Positions 8,486-16,715 of a stretch of DNA of 64,000 nt are shown here, piece after piece. The DNA is taken from NCBI GenBank assembly GCA_943372195.1, contig CALRXS010000013.1, positions 1 through 64,000 of the forward strand. Direction: 5' to 3'. The notes under the pieces are model-generated. The model saw only the letters and a list, made by a program, of their open reading frames with translations, had not been told where the DNA came from and did not search any database. The position numbers and the translations under genes are program-made. This DNA is from JAEYZM01 sp943372195. GTDB lineage: Bacteria; Bacteroidota; Bacteroidia; Sphingobacteriales; Sphingobacteriaceae. The stretch's first letter is position 1. Each line of letters begins with the position of its first letter.

Positions 8486-8521
8486 TATACTTGCAATCCG
8501 ATTTTTACGGGTTAAAAATCG
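8486..8521 (+). promoter_or_regulatory. rplS promoter and leader hairpin
   Basis: TATACTTG at 8486-8493 is a near-consensus -7 element. Six bases later a 9-bp stem begins: CGATTTTTA (8499-8507) with TAAAAATCG (8513-8521), loop CGGGT. The stem is at the predicted 5' end of the rplS mRNA, 18 bases before the ATG. It could stabilise the transcript or be a target for L19 autoregulation; neither is shown by sequence. Confidence 0.6.
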
Positions 8522-8539
8522 ATTTAAAGGATTAATATC

Positions 8540-8887
8540 ATGGATTTAGTAAAATTTGTAGACGAGCAGAACCCAAAAAATGAATTACCATCTTTCAATA
8601 GTGGTGATACAATTACTGTTCATTATAAAATTAAAGAGGGAAACAAAGAGCGTATTCAGCAATACCAAGGTGTAGTAATACAAAGAAATGGTGTTGGTGC
8701 AACTGAAACTTTTACAGTTCGTAAAATTTCGAACTCTATTGGTGTTGAGCGTATCTTCCCAGTTAACTCACCTAACATTGATAAGGTAGAAGTTAACTCA
8801 AGAGGTGCTGTACGTAGAGCAAAATTATTCTATTTACGTAGCTTAACAGGTAAGAAAGCAAGAATTAAAGAAAAAAGAGGTAACTAA
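8540..8887 (+). CDS. rplS: 50S ribosomal protein L19
   Basis: 115 aa, normal length. Motifs of L19 are present: FNSGDTITVHYKIKEGNKERIQQYQGVVI, TFTVRKISNSIGVERIFPVNSPN in two parts, and a basic C-terminus (RRAKLFYLRSLTGKKARIKEK). L19 lies at the 30S-50S interface. A strong terminator follows. Confidence 0.97.
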   Translation: MDLVKFVDEQNPKNELPSFNSGDTITVHYKIKEGNKERIQQYQGVVIQRNGVGATETFTVRKISNSIGVERIFPVNSPNIDKVEVNSRGAVRRAKLFYLRSLTGKKARIKEKRGN

Positions 8888-8908
8888 TATCTCGAAATTC
8901 ATAAAAGA

Positions 8909-8945
8909 ACCCTCTCGCAAATTATGCGAGGGGGTTTTTTATTTT
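8909..8945 (+). terminator. Rho-independent terminator after rplS
   Basis: ACCCTCTCGCA (8909-8919) pairs with TGCGAGGGGGT (8925-8935) with one G-T pair, loop of 5, then TTTTTTATTTTT. Ends the rpsP-to-rplS block. Confidence 0.9.
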
Positions 8946-8972
8946 TAATTTTAACGACAAATAAAAAAATCA

Positions 8973-10199
8973 ATGAAAGACCTATTAAAAAAGTACGAAG
9001 AGAAAAGAGCAGAAATTGTTTTTGAATGGAAAGATGCAGAAACAGAAGCTGAAGGTTGGGTAGTTATTAATTCATTACGTGGTGGCGCTGCTGGTGGTGG
9101 TACTCGTATGCGTAAAGGATTAGATAAAAGAGAAGTAGAGTCTTTAGCTAAAACAATGGAAGTGAAATTCACCGTATCTGGTCCGGCTATTGGTGGTGCA
9201 AAATCTGGTATCAACTTCGATCCAGCTGACCCACGTAAAAAGGGTGTACTAGAAAGATGGTATAAAGCTGTGATTCCTTTGCTAAAAAATTATTATGGCA
9301 CAGGTGGTGATTTAAACGTTGATGAAATTCATGAAGTAATTCCAATGACAGAGGCATGCGGATTATGGCATCCACAAGAAGGGGTAATCAACGGACATTT
9401 TAAGGCGCATGAGAATGAGAAGATTCAACAAATCGGACAATTAAGATATGGTGTTTCAAAAGTATTAGATGATGAGAAGTACTCTCCTTCATTAGAAAGA
9501 AAATATGTAGTTGCTGATATGATTACTGGTTATGGTGTATCAGAATCGGTTCGTCATTATTATTCAGTTTATGGTGGAGAAATAAAAGGTAAAAGAGTAA
9601 TTGTTCAGGGTTTTGGAAATGTGGGTGCAGCAGCAGCATTTTATTTAACACAAGCAGGAGCAAAAGTAGTGGGTATAATAGACAGAGTAGGCGGATTGAT
9701 AAATACAGATGGTTATACATTTGAAGAAATAAAAAAATTATTCATCGAAAGAAATAATAACACATTAGTAAGTGAAAAATTAATTTCTTTTGAAGAAGTA
9801 AATTCAAAGATTTGGGATTTAAATGCTGAGATATTTATTCCTGCTGCAGCATCGAGATTAGTTACGAAAGATCAAGTTGAGAGAATGAAGAATGCAGGCA
9901 TGGAAGTAATTGCATGTGGTGCTAATGTACCATTTGCTGATCCAGAAATTTTCTTTGGTCCAACTGGCGAATATGCTGATGACAATTTAAGTATAATACC
10001 TGATTTTATTTCTAACTGCGGTATGGCCAGAGTGTTTGCATACCTAATGAATAAAGGTGTTAACATGACAGATGAAGCAATTTTTTCTGATACTTCAACC
10101 ATCATTAAAAATGCAATAGTTAAATCACATCAAAAAAATAATTCTAAAATACATATAGCAAAAACATCTTTTGAAATTGCATTAAATCAATTAGTATAA
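8973..10199 (+). CDS. Glu/Leu/Phe/Val dehydrogenase family protein
   Basis: 408 aa. The N-terminal dimerisation/substrate domain has GGAAGGGTRMRKGLDKREV and the glycine-rich catalytic-Lys region GGAKSGINFDP; the C-terminal Rossmann domain has VIVQGFGNVGAAAAFYL (GxGxxG NAD(P)-binding motif) and EIFIPAAASRLV. This family oxidatively deaminates amino acids to 2-oxo acids in the cytosol. Length and motifs fit both glutamate and leucine-type enzymes; the substrate cannot be settled by reading. Its TAA overlaps the ATG of the mscS-type gene by one base (TAATG), so the two are translationally coupled. Confidence 0.88.
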   Translation: MKDLLKKYEEKRAEIVFEWKDAETEAEGWVVINSLRGGAAGGGTRMRKGLDKREVESLAKTMEVKFTVSGPAIGGAKSGINFDPADPRKKGVLERWYKAVIPLLKNYYGTGGDLNVDEIHEVIPMTEACGLWHPQEGVINGHFKAHENEKIQQIGQLRYGVSKVLDDEKYSPSLERKYVVADMITGYGVSESVRHYYSVYGGEIKGKRVIVQGFGNVGAAAAFYLTQAGAKVVGIIDRVGGLINTDGYTFEEIKKLFIERNNNTLVSEKLISFEEVNSKIWDLNAEIFIPAAASRLVTKDQVERMKNAGMEVIACGANVPFADPEIFFGPTGEYADDNLSIIPDFISNCGMARVFAYLMNKGVNMTDEAIFSDTSTIIKNAIVKSHQKNNSKIHIAKTSFEIALNQLV

Positions 10200-11332
10200 T
10201 GAATATTGCAGCAGAGTTTTTAACAAAAATTTATTTCGGAAATACTATAGAACAGTACATTTGGTTTATAAGTATTTTATTATTTGGCTTTTTATTTTTA
10301 AGATTTATTTCTAAAATATTAAGTCGTTTATTATTTAAATTATTTAAAAAATTTGCATCAGAGGTTAAAGGAGAAAAATTTGTTGAATTACTTTTAAAGC
10401 CAGTAGAATTATTACTGATTGTAAGTATAATTTATATTGCTATAAATCATTTGAGCTACCCCTTAAAAGAAATAGTTTTTAGTAGAAAAAATAGTGCTGT
10501 AGAATTCATTGACATAATTGATAAACTGTTTTTGTTTTTTGTGATCATTTCTTTTAACTGGATAGTTTTAAGAATCATAGATTTTATTGCATTAGTATTG
10601 GCTTATAAAGCCTCATTGACAGAATCAAAATCTGACGACCAATTAGTACCATTTGTTAGAGAACTTTTTAAAATACTTACATTAATTGTAGGTGTATTTG
10701 TTGTACTTGGAATGGTCTTTGAAATCAACGTGCTTACATTGATAACAGGTTTAGGAATTGGTGGTATTGCTATTGCATTAGCGGCAAAAGATAGTTTAGA
10801 AAATCTTTTCGGCTCCTTTACTATCTTTTTAGATAAGCCATTTGTAGTAGGTGATTTGGTTAAGGTTGATGGTATAGAAGGTACGATTGAAAAAGTCGGA
10901 TTTAGAAGTACACAAATTAGAAGTATGGATAAAAGTATTATTACAGTACCTAATAAGAAAATGATTGATAATGCACTTGAGAATTTAACATTGAGAAATT
11001 TTAGAAGAATTAAGTTTACATTATCGTTGACATATGAAACTACTCCGCATCAAATAAAATCAATTACCGACGATATAAATAATTTGATCAACAATCATCC
11101 GAATATTAAAGAAGAAAGCATTGCAATATTTGAAGAGTTTGGTGATTACTCATTAAATTTAATGGTATTATACTTTATCGAAATGATGGAGTACTATCCT
11201 TATTTAAAAATCAAGGAAGAGTTAAATTATGAGATAACTCAAATAATATACAAGCATGGTTCTAGTTTTGCCTATCCTACAAGAACAATCATTCATCAAT
11301 CGGCCGAAGGTAACAATTCAATTACAGAATAA
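10199..11332 (+). CDS. MscS-family mechanosensitive ion channel
   Basis: 377 aa. Four or so N-terminal membrane helices, then the pore helix region VLTLITGLGIGGIAIALAAKDSLENLFGSF (Gly/Ala-packed TM3 of MscS, about residues 180-210), followed by the beta domain FVVGDLVKVDGIEGTIEKVGFRSTQIR and VPNKKMID typical of MscS cytoplasmic vestibules. It would release solutes on hypo-osmotic shock. Coupled by a one-base overlap to the dehydrogenase upstream. Confidence 0.92.
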   Translation: MNIAAEFLTKIYFGNTIEQYIWFISILLFGFLFLRFISKILSRLLFKLFKKFASEVKGEKFVELLLKPVELLLIVSIIYIAINHLSYPLKEIVFSRKNSAVEFIDIIDKLFLFFVIISFNWIVLRIIDFIALVLAYKASLTESKSDDQLVPFVRELFKILTLIVGVFVVLGMVFEINVLTLITGLGIGGIAIALAAKDSLENLFGSFTIFLDKPFVVGDLVKVDGIEGTIEKVGFRSTQIRSMDKSIITVPNKKMIDNALENLTLRNFRRIKFTLSLTYETTPHQIKSITDDINNLINNHPNIKEESIAIFEEFGDYSLNLMVLYFIEMMEYYPYLKIKEELNYEITQIIYKHGSSFAYPTRTIIHQSAEGNNSITE

Positions 11333-11337
11333 ATTAA

Positions 11338-11355
11338 GTTCCTAGTTTTAGGAAC
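11338..11355 (+). terminator. Hairpin after the mscS-type gene, weak terminator
   Basis: GTTCCTA (11338-11344) and TAGGAAC (11349-11355), loop GTTT, 5 bases after the stop codon. There is no T run, so intrinsic termination is doubtful; it may protect the mRNA 3' end. Confidence 0.35.
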
Positions 11356-11413
11356 AGTATTTGCTATAAGGTGTTTATATATATTATATTACAAAAAATT
11401 TAACACCCTATTT

Positions 11414-12250
11414 ATGACTAAAAAGACTACATTATTAAGTATTGCATTGGTATTTGGCGGTATATTCTATGCTAGTATCAATAATAATGCATTTACAAAC
11501 CCAAATGGTGCACCCAATGGTCGTACTGGTTCGCCGGGTGATGGTAATAATACTTGCGCAATTTCTGGTTGCCATACAGGTAGTGCTGTACAAACAAGAG
11601 CTGGCATTATAACTTCTAATATTCCGGTTGAAGGCTATACACCAGGACAAAGATATACTATAACAGCTACTACTCAGTCTACAAGAAATGATTTTGGATT
11701 CCAAATTTCTCCTCAAGCTATTAATGGTACTAGATTAGGAACAATGATTATTACGAATGCATCTGAAACTAAACTTACTGGTTCTGGTAAATACATTACA
11801 CAAACAAATACAGCTACAGGTGTAAATGGTGAAAAGACATGGTCATTCGACTGGACAGCCCCTGCAGCAGGTACAGGTAATGTTACTTTCTACGGATGTT
11901 TCAATTATGCTAATGGTGATGGTGGAACAGGAGGTGATAGTATTGTAAAATCTACTTTAGTAGTAACAGAAAAATTATTAAGTAATGTTGATCTAGATAC
12001 ATTCACACAACTCGGATTTAGTATTTATCCGATGCCAGCAAATAGCGAATTGAATTTGAAAAACAATCACAATATCTATGTGAGTTCGGTTCAAATATTT
12101 GATATCAATGGTAGACTAATGATGACAAAAGATGTGGAAACTGACGGTTCAATTAAATTTAATATTGAAAACTTAGCAGTTGGTACATATATAATAAACA
12201 TTAGTGATTCGAATAAATCATTAGCAACATCTAAATTCATAAAGAATTAA
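11414..12250 (+). CDS. Choice-of-anchor V domain protein with T9SS sorting domain
   Basis: 278 aa. An N-terminal hydrophobic segment (signal peptide, residues about 5-21) is followed by GAPNGRTGSPGDGNNTCAISGCH, the start of the Reeler-like choice-of-anchor V domain found in Bacteroidota surface proteins. Relatives usually carry CxxCH here; this one has C48-x4-C53-H54. The middle is a beta sandwich ending GNVTFYGCFNYANGDGGTGGD, and the C-terminal about 75 residues (FSIYPMPANSELNL) form a type A sorting domain. Export through the outer membrane by T9SS is expected. Whether the Cys/His motif binds haem or makes a disulfide is unknown. Confidence 0.8.
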   Translation: MTKKTTLLSIALVFGGIFYASINNNAFTNPNGAPNGRTGSPGDGNNTCAISGCHTGSAVQTRAGIITSNIPVEGYTPGQRYTITATTQSTRNDFGFQISPQAINGTRLGTMIITNASETKLTGSGKYITQTNTATGVNGEKTWSFDWTAPAAGTGNVTFYGCFNYANGDGGTGGDSIVKSTLVVTEKLLSNVDLDTFTQLGFSIYPMPANSELNLKNNHNIYVSSVQIFDINGRLMMTKDVETDGSIKFNIENLAVGTYIINISDSNKSLATSKFIKN

Positions 12251-12262
12251 AATAGATGATAC

Positions 12263-12300
12263 AAAAAAAGCCGCTTAAAATTTTTAAGCGGCTTTTTTTA
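12263..12300. terminator. Bidirectional terminator between convergent genes
   Basis: AGCCGCTTAAAA (12269-12280) and TTTTAAGCGGCT (12282-12293) are perfect inverses, with an A run before and a T run after, so both the plus-strand T9SS gene and the minus-strand small gene can use it. Confidence 0.92.
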
Positions 12301-12310
12301 TGTTCTAAAA

Positions 12311-12532
12311 TTAGTCTTTAGTAACTTCAGTCTTTTCAGTTTTCTTTGCTTCCTTAGTTGCTTTTTTAGAATCTTTTGAGCAACAAGCATCTTTCTTACC
12401 TGATGCTACTTCTTTTTTAGCATCTTTTGAGCAACATCCACCTTTTTTAGATTTGTCATCTCCATTTGCTAAAGCAACCATTGATGTAGCAGCTACAAAA
12501 GCGAATAATAATAATGTCTTTTTCATATTCAA
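12311..12532 (-). CDS. Small secreted Lys/Cys-rich protein with two CCSKD repeats
   Basis: 73 aa. A signal peptide (KKTLLLFAFVAATSMVALA) leaves a mature chain of about 50 residues, mostly Lys, Ala, Glu and Asp, with two copies of CCSKD(A/S)KK. The repeats are also direct repeats at DNA level (12371-12385 and 12422-12436 are identical), suggesting a recent internal duplication. Paired Cys-Cys in a periplasmic peptide could bind metal, but there is no homology to prove it. It has about 70 bases of its own upstream region after psd and shares a terminator with the convergent gene. Confidence 0.7.
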   Translation of the reverse strand: MNMKKTLLLFAFVAATSMVALANGDDKSKKGGCCSKDAKKEVASGKKDACCSKDSKKATKEAKKTEKTEVTKD

Positions 12533-12601
12533 TTAATTTATTTGTTATCTATTTTAGTTCTCTAACGCAAATTATGAAATAATGTTATATAAATCAAGTA
12601 A

Positions 12602-13261
12602 TTAATTAAGTGTAGCAATATTTGTTTTACCACCTTTTACTACTTCATTTAAGCCAACATTGATTTTAGTTCCAATTGGTAAAAATATATCGACTCTAGA
12701 GCCAAACTTAATAAAACCCATTTCTTCTCCTTGTTCTACCTTGTCTCCTTCTTTAACATAGTAAACAATTCTTCTAGCTAAAGCGCCAGCAATTTGTCTA
12801 ATTAATATTTGCATACCGTTGCTTTTTTCATAAACCACAGTAGTTCTTTCGTTTTCTGTAGATGACTTCGGATGCCAAGCTACCAAGTAAAGTCCAGCGT
12901 GGTATTTAGCATATCTAACTATACCAGAAACAGGGTTTCTATTGATATGTACATTGAATGGAGACATAAATATAGAGACTTGAATTCTTTTGTCTTTGAA
13001 ATACTCTGGCTCTTCCACTTCTTCAATAACTACTACTTTGCCATCAGCAGGAGCTAACAAAATTGTATCATCCTTAGTAATAGTAAAGATAGGTTTACGG
13101 AAGAATTGTAAAATAATGATGAGTAAAAATGTACTTAAAGCAATGCCTAATATTTGTAACCAAGTACAATTTGGGCAGAAATAATAAGTAGAAAAGTTTA
13201 CAATTGCTCCAAATAACAGGGCTAGTAAAATGGAGGCAGTACCTTCTTTGTGTAAAGTCAT
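12602..13261 (-). CDS. psd: Phosphatidylserine decarboxylase family protein
   Basis: 219 aa. Two N-terminal membrane helices, then the Psd catalytic domain: IFMSPFNVHINRNPVSG, YHAGLYLVAWHPKSSTENERT and, near the C-terminus, FIKFGSRVDIFLP, where the GS pair is the site at which the proenzyme self-cleaves to form the pyruvoyl group. The short length and the FGS cleavage site fit the Psd type 2/archaetidylserine-like branch common in Bacteroidota. It makes phosphatidylethanolamine from phosphatidylserine. It lies 22 bases after cdsA, so the pathway genes are together. Confidence 0.93.
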   Translation of the reverse strand: MTLHKEGTASILLALLFGAIVNFSTYYFCPNCTWLQILGIALSTFLLIIILQFFRKPIFTITKDDTILLAPADGKVVVIEEVEEPEYFKDKRIQVSIFMSPFNVHINRNPVSGIVRYAKYHAGLYLVAWHPKSSTENERTTVVYEKSNGMQILIRQIAGALARRIVYYVKEGDKVEQGEEMGFIKFGSRVDIFLPIGTKINVGLNEVVKGGKTNIATLN

Positions 13262-13283
13262 ATGAATAAATTAAACTGCGAAT

Positions 13284-14093
13284 CTATAAAAAAAGATGCA
13301 GATACAGATAAACCATTGGTGCGGCAAGCAATAAAGCGTCAAAACGGTCGAGTGCACCTCCATGCCCAGGCATAAAACTACCCGAATCTTTAATGTCTTT
13401 ACTTCGCTTTAACATAGATTCAACTAAATCTCCATAAGTACCTATAACAACTGCTATTACAGCAATTACCAACCAATGAATTTGCTCTAAAGAATTAAAA
13501 TACTTTGATAAAATATATGCCATAACAAGCGCTAAAATTAATCCCCCGAAAAAACCTTCCCAAGATTTCTTAGGTGAAATTCTTTCAAAAAGTCTGTTTT
13601 TACCTAATGTGACTCCAAATACATATGCACCTGAATCATTTGCCCATATTAAAAAAAGCAAGCCCATTGGTATTTCAAAATTGTAAACGCTCGATTGAAT
13701 ATAACCTAATTGAGTGTATAAACTAAATGGAAGAACTACATATAAAAATGAGGTTAATACTACAGCAATATTTTCGAAGGGGTGATTGTCTTTTAAATAC
13801 AACTCTATAATATTTACGATCACAAAAAATAAAATTGGTAAATAAATAAAAGATGAATCAATTTTTGACTGCTGAACAAGAGCTAAAGTGACATATGAAA
13901 TTATGCCAAATAATACATAAAGTTGATTTATTGATTTACGTTTTTTATTACCAAGCATTTTAAAGTATTCTATCAATGCAATGCTTGTAAACAATAAGAA
14001 ATATGCATGTATATAACCTTCAAAATAAATTGCTGCAATAGAGGCAGCAGCGAAAATTATAGCAGTAATAGTTCTAGTTATAAAATTGTTCAT
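13284..14093 (-). CDS. cdsA: Phosphatidate cytidylyltransferase CdsA
   Basis: 269 aa, about eight membrane helices. The C-terminal CDP-diglyceride synthetase signature is visible as SPKKSWEGFFGGL followed by GDLVESMLKRSKDIKDSGSFMPGHGGALDRFDALLLAAP in parts. It turns phosphatidic acid and CTP into CDP-diacylglycerol, the precursor of phosphatidylserine, which Psd (next gene) decarboxylates after a synthase not present here. Its ATG overlaps the stop of the DUF2007 gene by four bases. Confidence 0.96.
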   Translation of the reverse strand: MNNFITRTITAIIFAAASIAAIYFEGYIHAYFLLFTSIALIEYFKMLGNKKRKSINQLYVLFGIISYVTLALVQQSKIDSSFIYLPILFFVIVNIIELYLKDNHPFENIAVVLTSFLYVVLPFSLYTQLGYIQSSVYNFEIPMGLLFLIWANDSGAYVFGVTLGKNRLFERISPKKSWEGFFGGLILALVMAYILSKYFNSLEQIHWLVIAVIAVVIGTYGDLVESMLKRSKDIKDSGSFMPGHGGALDRFDALLLAAPMVYLYLHLFL

Positions 14094-14296
14094 AGTTCAT
14101 TTTTTATTATTAGTTCAATTGCTCGATCAAATGAACTTGGGTGTATGTAAAGTTCTATTTCACCAAAATTCAAATAACTAGAATCTTGTTTGTTTAGTTG
14201 AACAACATCAATTTCGTGGTCTTTTAAAACTGCTTCAACAATTGAAGCTTTATGCAAACTACTCGATGTATAAATTTTTATCCAGTCACGCTCCAT
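14090..14296 (-). CDS. DUF2007 domain protein (putative signal-transducing protein family)
   Basis: 68 aa. IKIYTSSSLHKASIVEAVLKDHEIDVVQLNKQ and the hydrophobic pattern after it (IELYIHPSSFDRAIELI) match small DUF2007 proteins, a ferredoxin-like fold related to the GlnB-hexapeptide region; function is not known. It is one base from the CPBP gene and overlaps cdsA by four bases, so it is inside the phospholipid operon. Confidence 0.85.
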   Translation of the reverse strand: MERDWIKIYTSSSLHKASIVEAVLKDHEIDVVQLNKQDSSYLNFGEIELYIHPSSFDRAIELIIKNEL

Positions 14297-15202
14297 CTAC
14301 GAAATCGATTTTTTATAAATGTTATTCCAGTACCAAAATAATGTAATTGTAGAAATTAAAGAAATGAATAATCCGACATACCCGAAATACTCGTTTTCAT
14401 TAGGGTTCAAGCTTGTTAAATTTCTTTTATATAATAAATCAAACACAACTGCAGTTCCATTATTTAAAAAATGAATTAAAACAGGAACCCAAAGTGACTT
14501 CGAAAAATGGAATGAATACCCAAGCAATAATCCTAATGCTAGTCGAGGCAAAAAGCCGTAAAACTGTAAATGAAAAGCACTGAAAATAGATGCACAAATA
14601 AAAATATTTAGGTGTATGTTGCGAACAACCGTTCCCATCAAACGCTGTAATACTCCTCTAAAAATAAGCTCTTCAGAGACTGCTGCTAATATTGCTACAA
14701 TGAAAAAATTCACTATAAAATCTGCTGTAGAGTTTACTTGTAAAAAAAGTTCTGTAGCGATTTTTGATTTTTCTTCTAATGCCTTAAATGTGTTTTCAAT
14801 GTTCGCCATTGAAGATGGTAAATGTATGTTTTGATTAATTTCATTGAGAAAGCTAATGAGTGGACTAATCAAAAAGATCAATAGTGCAGCTAAGACAAAA
14901 TGAATTGTGGGTGTTCTATTAAGTTTTAAATATTCTGCACTTTGCTTATTAGAATGAAACCTTGCGAATAAGTGTGCAGGTACAATAAAAGAAAAGAAGA
15001 CCTGAAAGAACTGAAAAAACTTTAATGCCATTGGTGTGGCAGGGTTATTAGAATAAATATTTAACACCTCAGTATTGCCCATTACACTAATTCCTAAAAT
15101 AGGTTCTATGAATAACATCGCTAAAATAGAGCCCACTAACGTACCTGCGATGATTAATGACAATAGAATCAATATAGATTGAATAAAATTCTTGCCTTGC
15201 AT
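14297..15202 (-). CDS. CPBP family intramembrane glutamic endopeptidase
   Basis: 301 aa, about eight membrane segments. The CPBP/Abi motifs are present in order: AAVSEELIFRGVLQRLMG (EExxxR, near residues 185-198), FSAFHLQFYGFLP (FxxxH) and WVPVLIHFLNNGTAV (HxxxN). CPBP proteases are relatives of eukaryotic Rce1; in bacteria roles range from bacteriocin self-immunity to processing of membrane proteins. Here it heads the cdsA-psd operon, so a role in membrane homeostasis is possible but not shown. Confidence 0.9.
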   Translation of the reverse strand: MQGKNFIQSILILLSLIIAGTLVGSILAMLFIEPILGISVMGNTEVLNIYSNNPATPMALKFFQFFQVFFSFIVPAHLFARFHSNKQSAEYLKLNRTPTIHFVLAALLIFLISPLISFLNEINQNIHLPSSMANIENTFKALEEKSKIATELFLQVNSTADFIVNFFIVAILAAVSEELIFRGVLQRLMGTVVRNIHLNIFICASIFSAFHLQFYGFLPRLALGLLLGYSFHFSKSLWVPVLIHFLNNGTAVVFDLLYKRNLTSLNPNENEYFGYVGLFISLISTITLFWYWNNIYKKSIS

Positions 15203-15255
15203 TATTCTTTAAATAATTAAGAATGAATATTTTATTATTTTTGCATTTGTAAATT

Positions 15256-16245
15256 ATGGTAAAGATAGGAAATATTGAATTAGGGGAATTCCCTTTATTG
15301 TTAGCACCGATGGAAGATGTGAGCGATCCGCCTTTCAGATTTGTGTGCAAACAACAAGGGGTTGATATGATGTACACTGAATTTATATCTTCAGAAGGTT
15401 TGATACGTGATGCTGCAAAAAGCAAGCAAAAGCTAGATATTTTTGAATATGAACGACCTATAGGTATTCAAATTTTCGGTAGCAATATTGAATCTATGCG
15501 TGAGGCAACAGAGATTGCTACAAAAGCATCACCTGATTTAATTGATATTAACTACGGCTGTCCGGTTAAAAATGTAGCCTGTAGAGGAGCTGGAGCAAGT
15601 CTGTTACAAGACATAGATAAAATGGTGAAGATGACAGATGCAGTTGTAAAAGCGACACACTTGCCAGTTACGGTTAAGACTCGTTTAGGTTGGGATGATA
15701 ATACTAAAAACGTTGAAGAAGTAGCTGAAAGGCTTCAAGATATAGGTATTCAAGCATTAACTATACATGGGAGAACACGATCACAGATGTATAAAGGTAA
15801 TGCCGACTGGACACTCATTCGAAAAGTAAAGCAAAACCCGAGAATGAGAATTCCGATTTTTGGTAATGGGGATGTTGACTCGCCAGAAAAAGCAATGCTT
15901 TGGATGAAAGAGTATGAAGTGGATGGAATTATGATTGGAAGAGCTGCGATAGGTTACCCATGGATATTTAGAGAGATAAAGCATTTTTATCATACGGGTG
16001 AAAAGTTAGCTCCACCTACCATGCAAGAAAGAATAGACGCTTGTAAAACTCATTTCGACAAATCGATTGAATGGAAGGGAACCAAGACAGGTATTTTTGA
16101 AATGAGAAGACATTATGCAAACTATTTTAAGGGCATTGAGCATTTTAAAGAATATAGAATGAAACTAGTTTCAGCAAATTCTGTTGATGAGATATATACA
16201 TTATTTAGAGAGATTGCAGAACAAAAATTAGAAGTGGTGGTTTAA
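15256..16245 (+). CDS. dusB: tRNA-dihydrouridine synthase B
   Basis: 329 aa. TIM-barrel FMN enzyme: LLAPMEDVSDPPFRFVCK, the catalytic-Cys motif DINYGCPVKNVACRGAGASLL, VTVKTRLGW, LTIHGRTRSQMY and IFGNGDVDSPEKA follow the Dus order; length fits DusB. It reduces uridine to dihydrouridine in tRNA using NADPH. TATTTTTG at 15236-15243 is a candidate -7 element 12 bases before the ATG, so the leader would be only a few bases. apaG follows after 30 bases with its own candidate promoter. Confidence 0.95.
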   Translation: MVKIGNIELGEFPLLLAPMEDVSDPPFRFVCKQQGVDMMYTEFISSEGLIRDAAKSKQKLDIFEYERPIGIQIFGSNIESMREATEIATKASPDLIDINYGCPVKNVACRGAGASLLQDIDKMVKMTDAVVKATHLPVTVKTRLGWDDNTKNVEEVAERLQDIGIQALTIHGRTRSQMYKGNADWTLIRKVKQNPRMRIPIFGNGDVDSPEKAMLWMKEYEVDGIMIGRAAIGYPWIFREIKHFYHTGEKLAPPTMQERIDACKTHFDKSIEWKGTKTGIFEMRRHYANYFKGIEHFKEYRMKLVSANSVDEIYTLFREIAEQKLEVVV

Positions 16246-16262
16246 TAATATAAATCTTTTTA

Positions 16263-16270
16263 TATTTTTG
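16263..16270 (+). promoter_or_regulatory. Possible apaG promoter giving a leaderless mRNA
   Basis: TATTTTTG matches TAnnTTTG and ends five bases before the ATG at 16276. The -33 region shows only TTT (16241-16243), not TTG, at 19 bases. Confidence 0.4.
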
Positions 16271-16275
16271 AAGCA

Positions 16276-16662
16276 ATGGTAACCAAGATAACAGATGGCG
16301 TAAAAGTTACGGTAGAAACATCGTATCAACCCGAGTACTCAAACCCGGCGAATTCGCATTTTATGTTTTCTTATAAAATCAATATTGAAAATCTTTCAGA
16401 CTATACAGTTCAACTTATATCAAGACATTGGTATATCTTCGATTCAAATGGTACGCATAGAGAAGTAGAAGGTGAAGGGGTTATAGGTGTTCAGCCAGTA
16501 TTAGAACCAAATGAAACCCATGAATATGTTTCTGGTTGTAATCTTAAAACAGAGATGGGCAAAATGTCGGGAACTTATACTTTCAAAAGATTAGTAGACA
16601 ATCAGGCATTCGAAGTAACGATACCAGAGTTTGAATTACTCTGTCCGTTTAAATTAAACTAG
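16276..16662 (+). CDS. apaG: ApaG (Co2+/Mg2+ efflux protein family)
   Basis: 128 aa, typical length. Fibronectin-III-like beta sandwich with the family's VTVETSYQPEYSNP opening, NLSDYTVQLISRHWYIFDSNG and EGVIGVQPVLEPNETHEYVSGC. ApaG was linked to cobalt resistance and Ap4A metabolism in enterobacteria, but its biochemical role remains unsettled. Ends at a strong shared terminator. Confidence 0.94.
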   Translation: MVTKITDGVKVTVETSYQPEYSNPANSHFMFSYKINIENLSDYTVQLISRHWYIFDSNGTHREVEGEGVIGVQPVLEPNETHEYVSGCNLKTEMGKMSGTYTFKRLVDNQAFEVTIPEFELLCPFKLN

Positions 16663-16671
16663 ATAATTATA

Positions 16672-16712
16672 TTTTTCTGGTAACTAGTTAAAGTAACTAG
16701 TTACCAGAAAAA
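16672..16712. terminator. Perfect 19-bp inverted repeat, bidirectional terminator
   Basis: Arms 16672-16690 and 16694-16712 are exact inverses (TTTTTCTGGTAACTAGTTA on the left), loop AAG, ending in an A run that is a T run on the minus strand and beginning with a T run. It serves apaG and the convergent zinc peptidase gene, whose stop codon is three bases away. Confidence 0.85.
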
Positions 16713-16715
16713 ACG

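Noticed and set aside
9523..9720. Minus-strand ORF within the amino-acid dehydrogenase gene
   Set aside because: Low-complexity Leu/His peptide, a shadow of the real gene; no start context or homology.
14297..15202. CPBP protease as phage-abortive (Abi) or bacteriocin immunity gene
   Set aside because: It heads a phospholipid operon and has no toxin or bacteriocin gene nearby.
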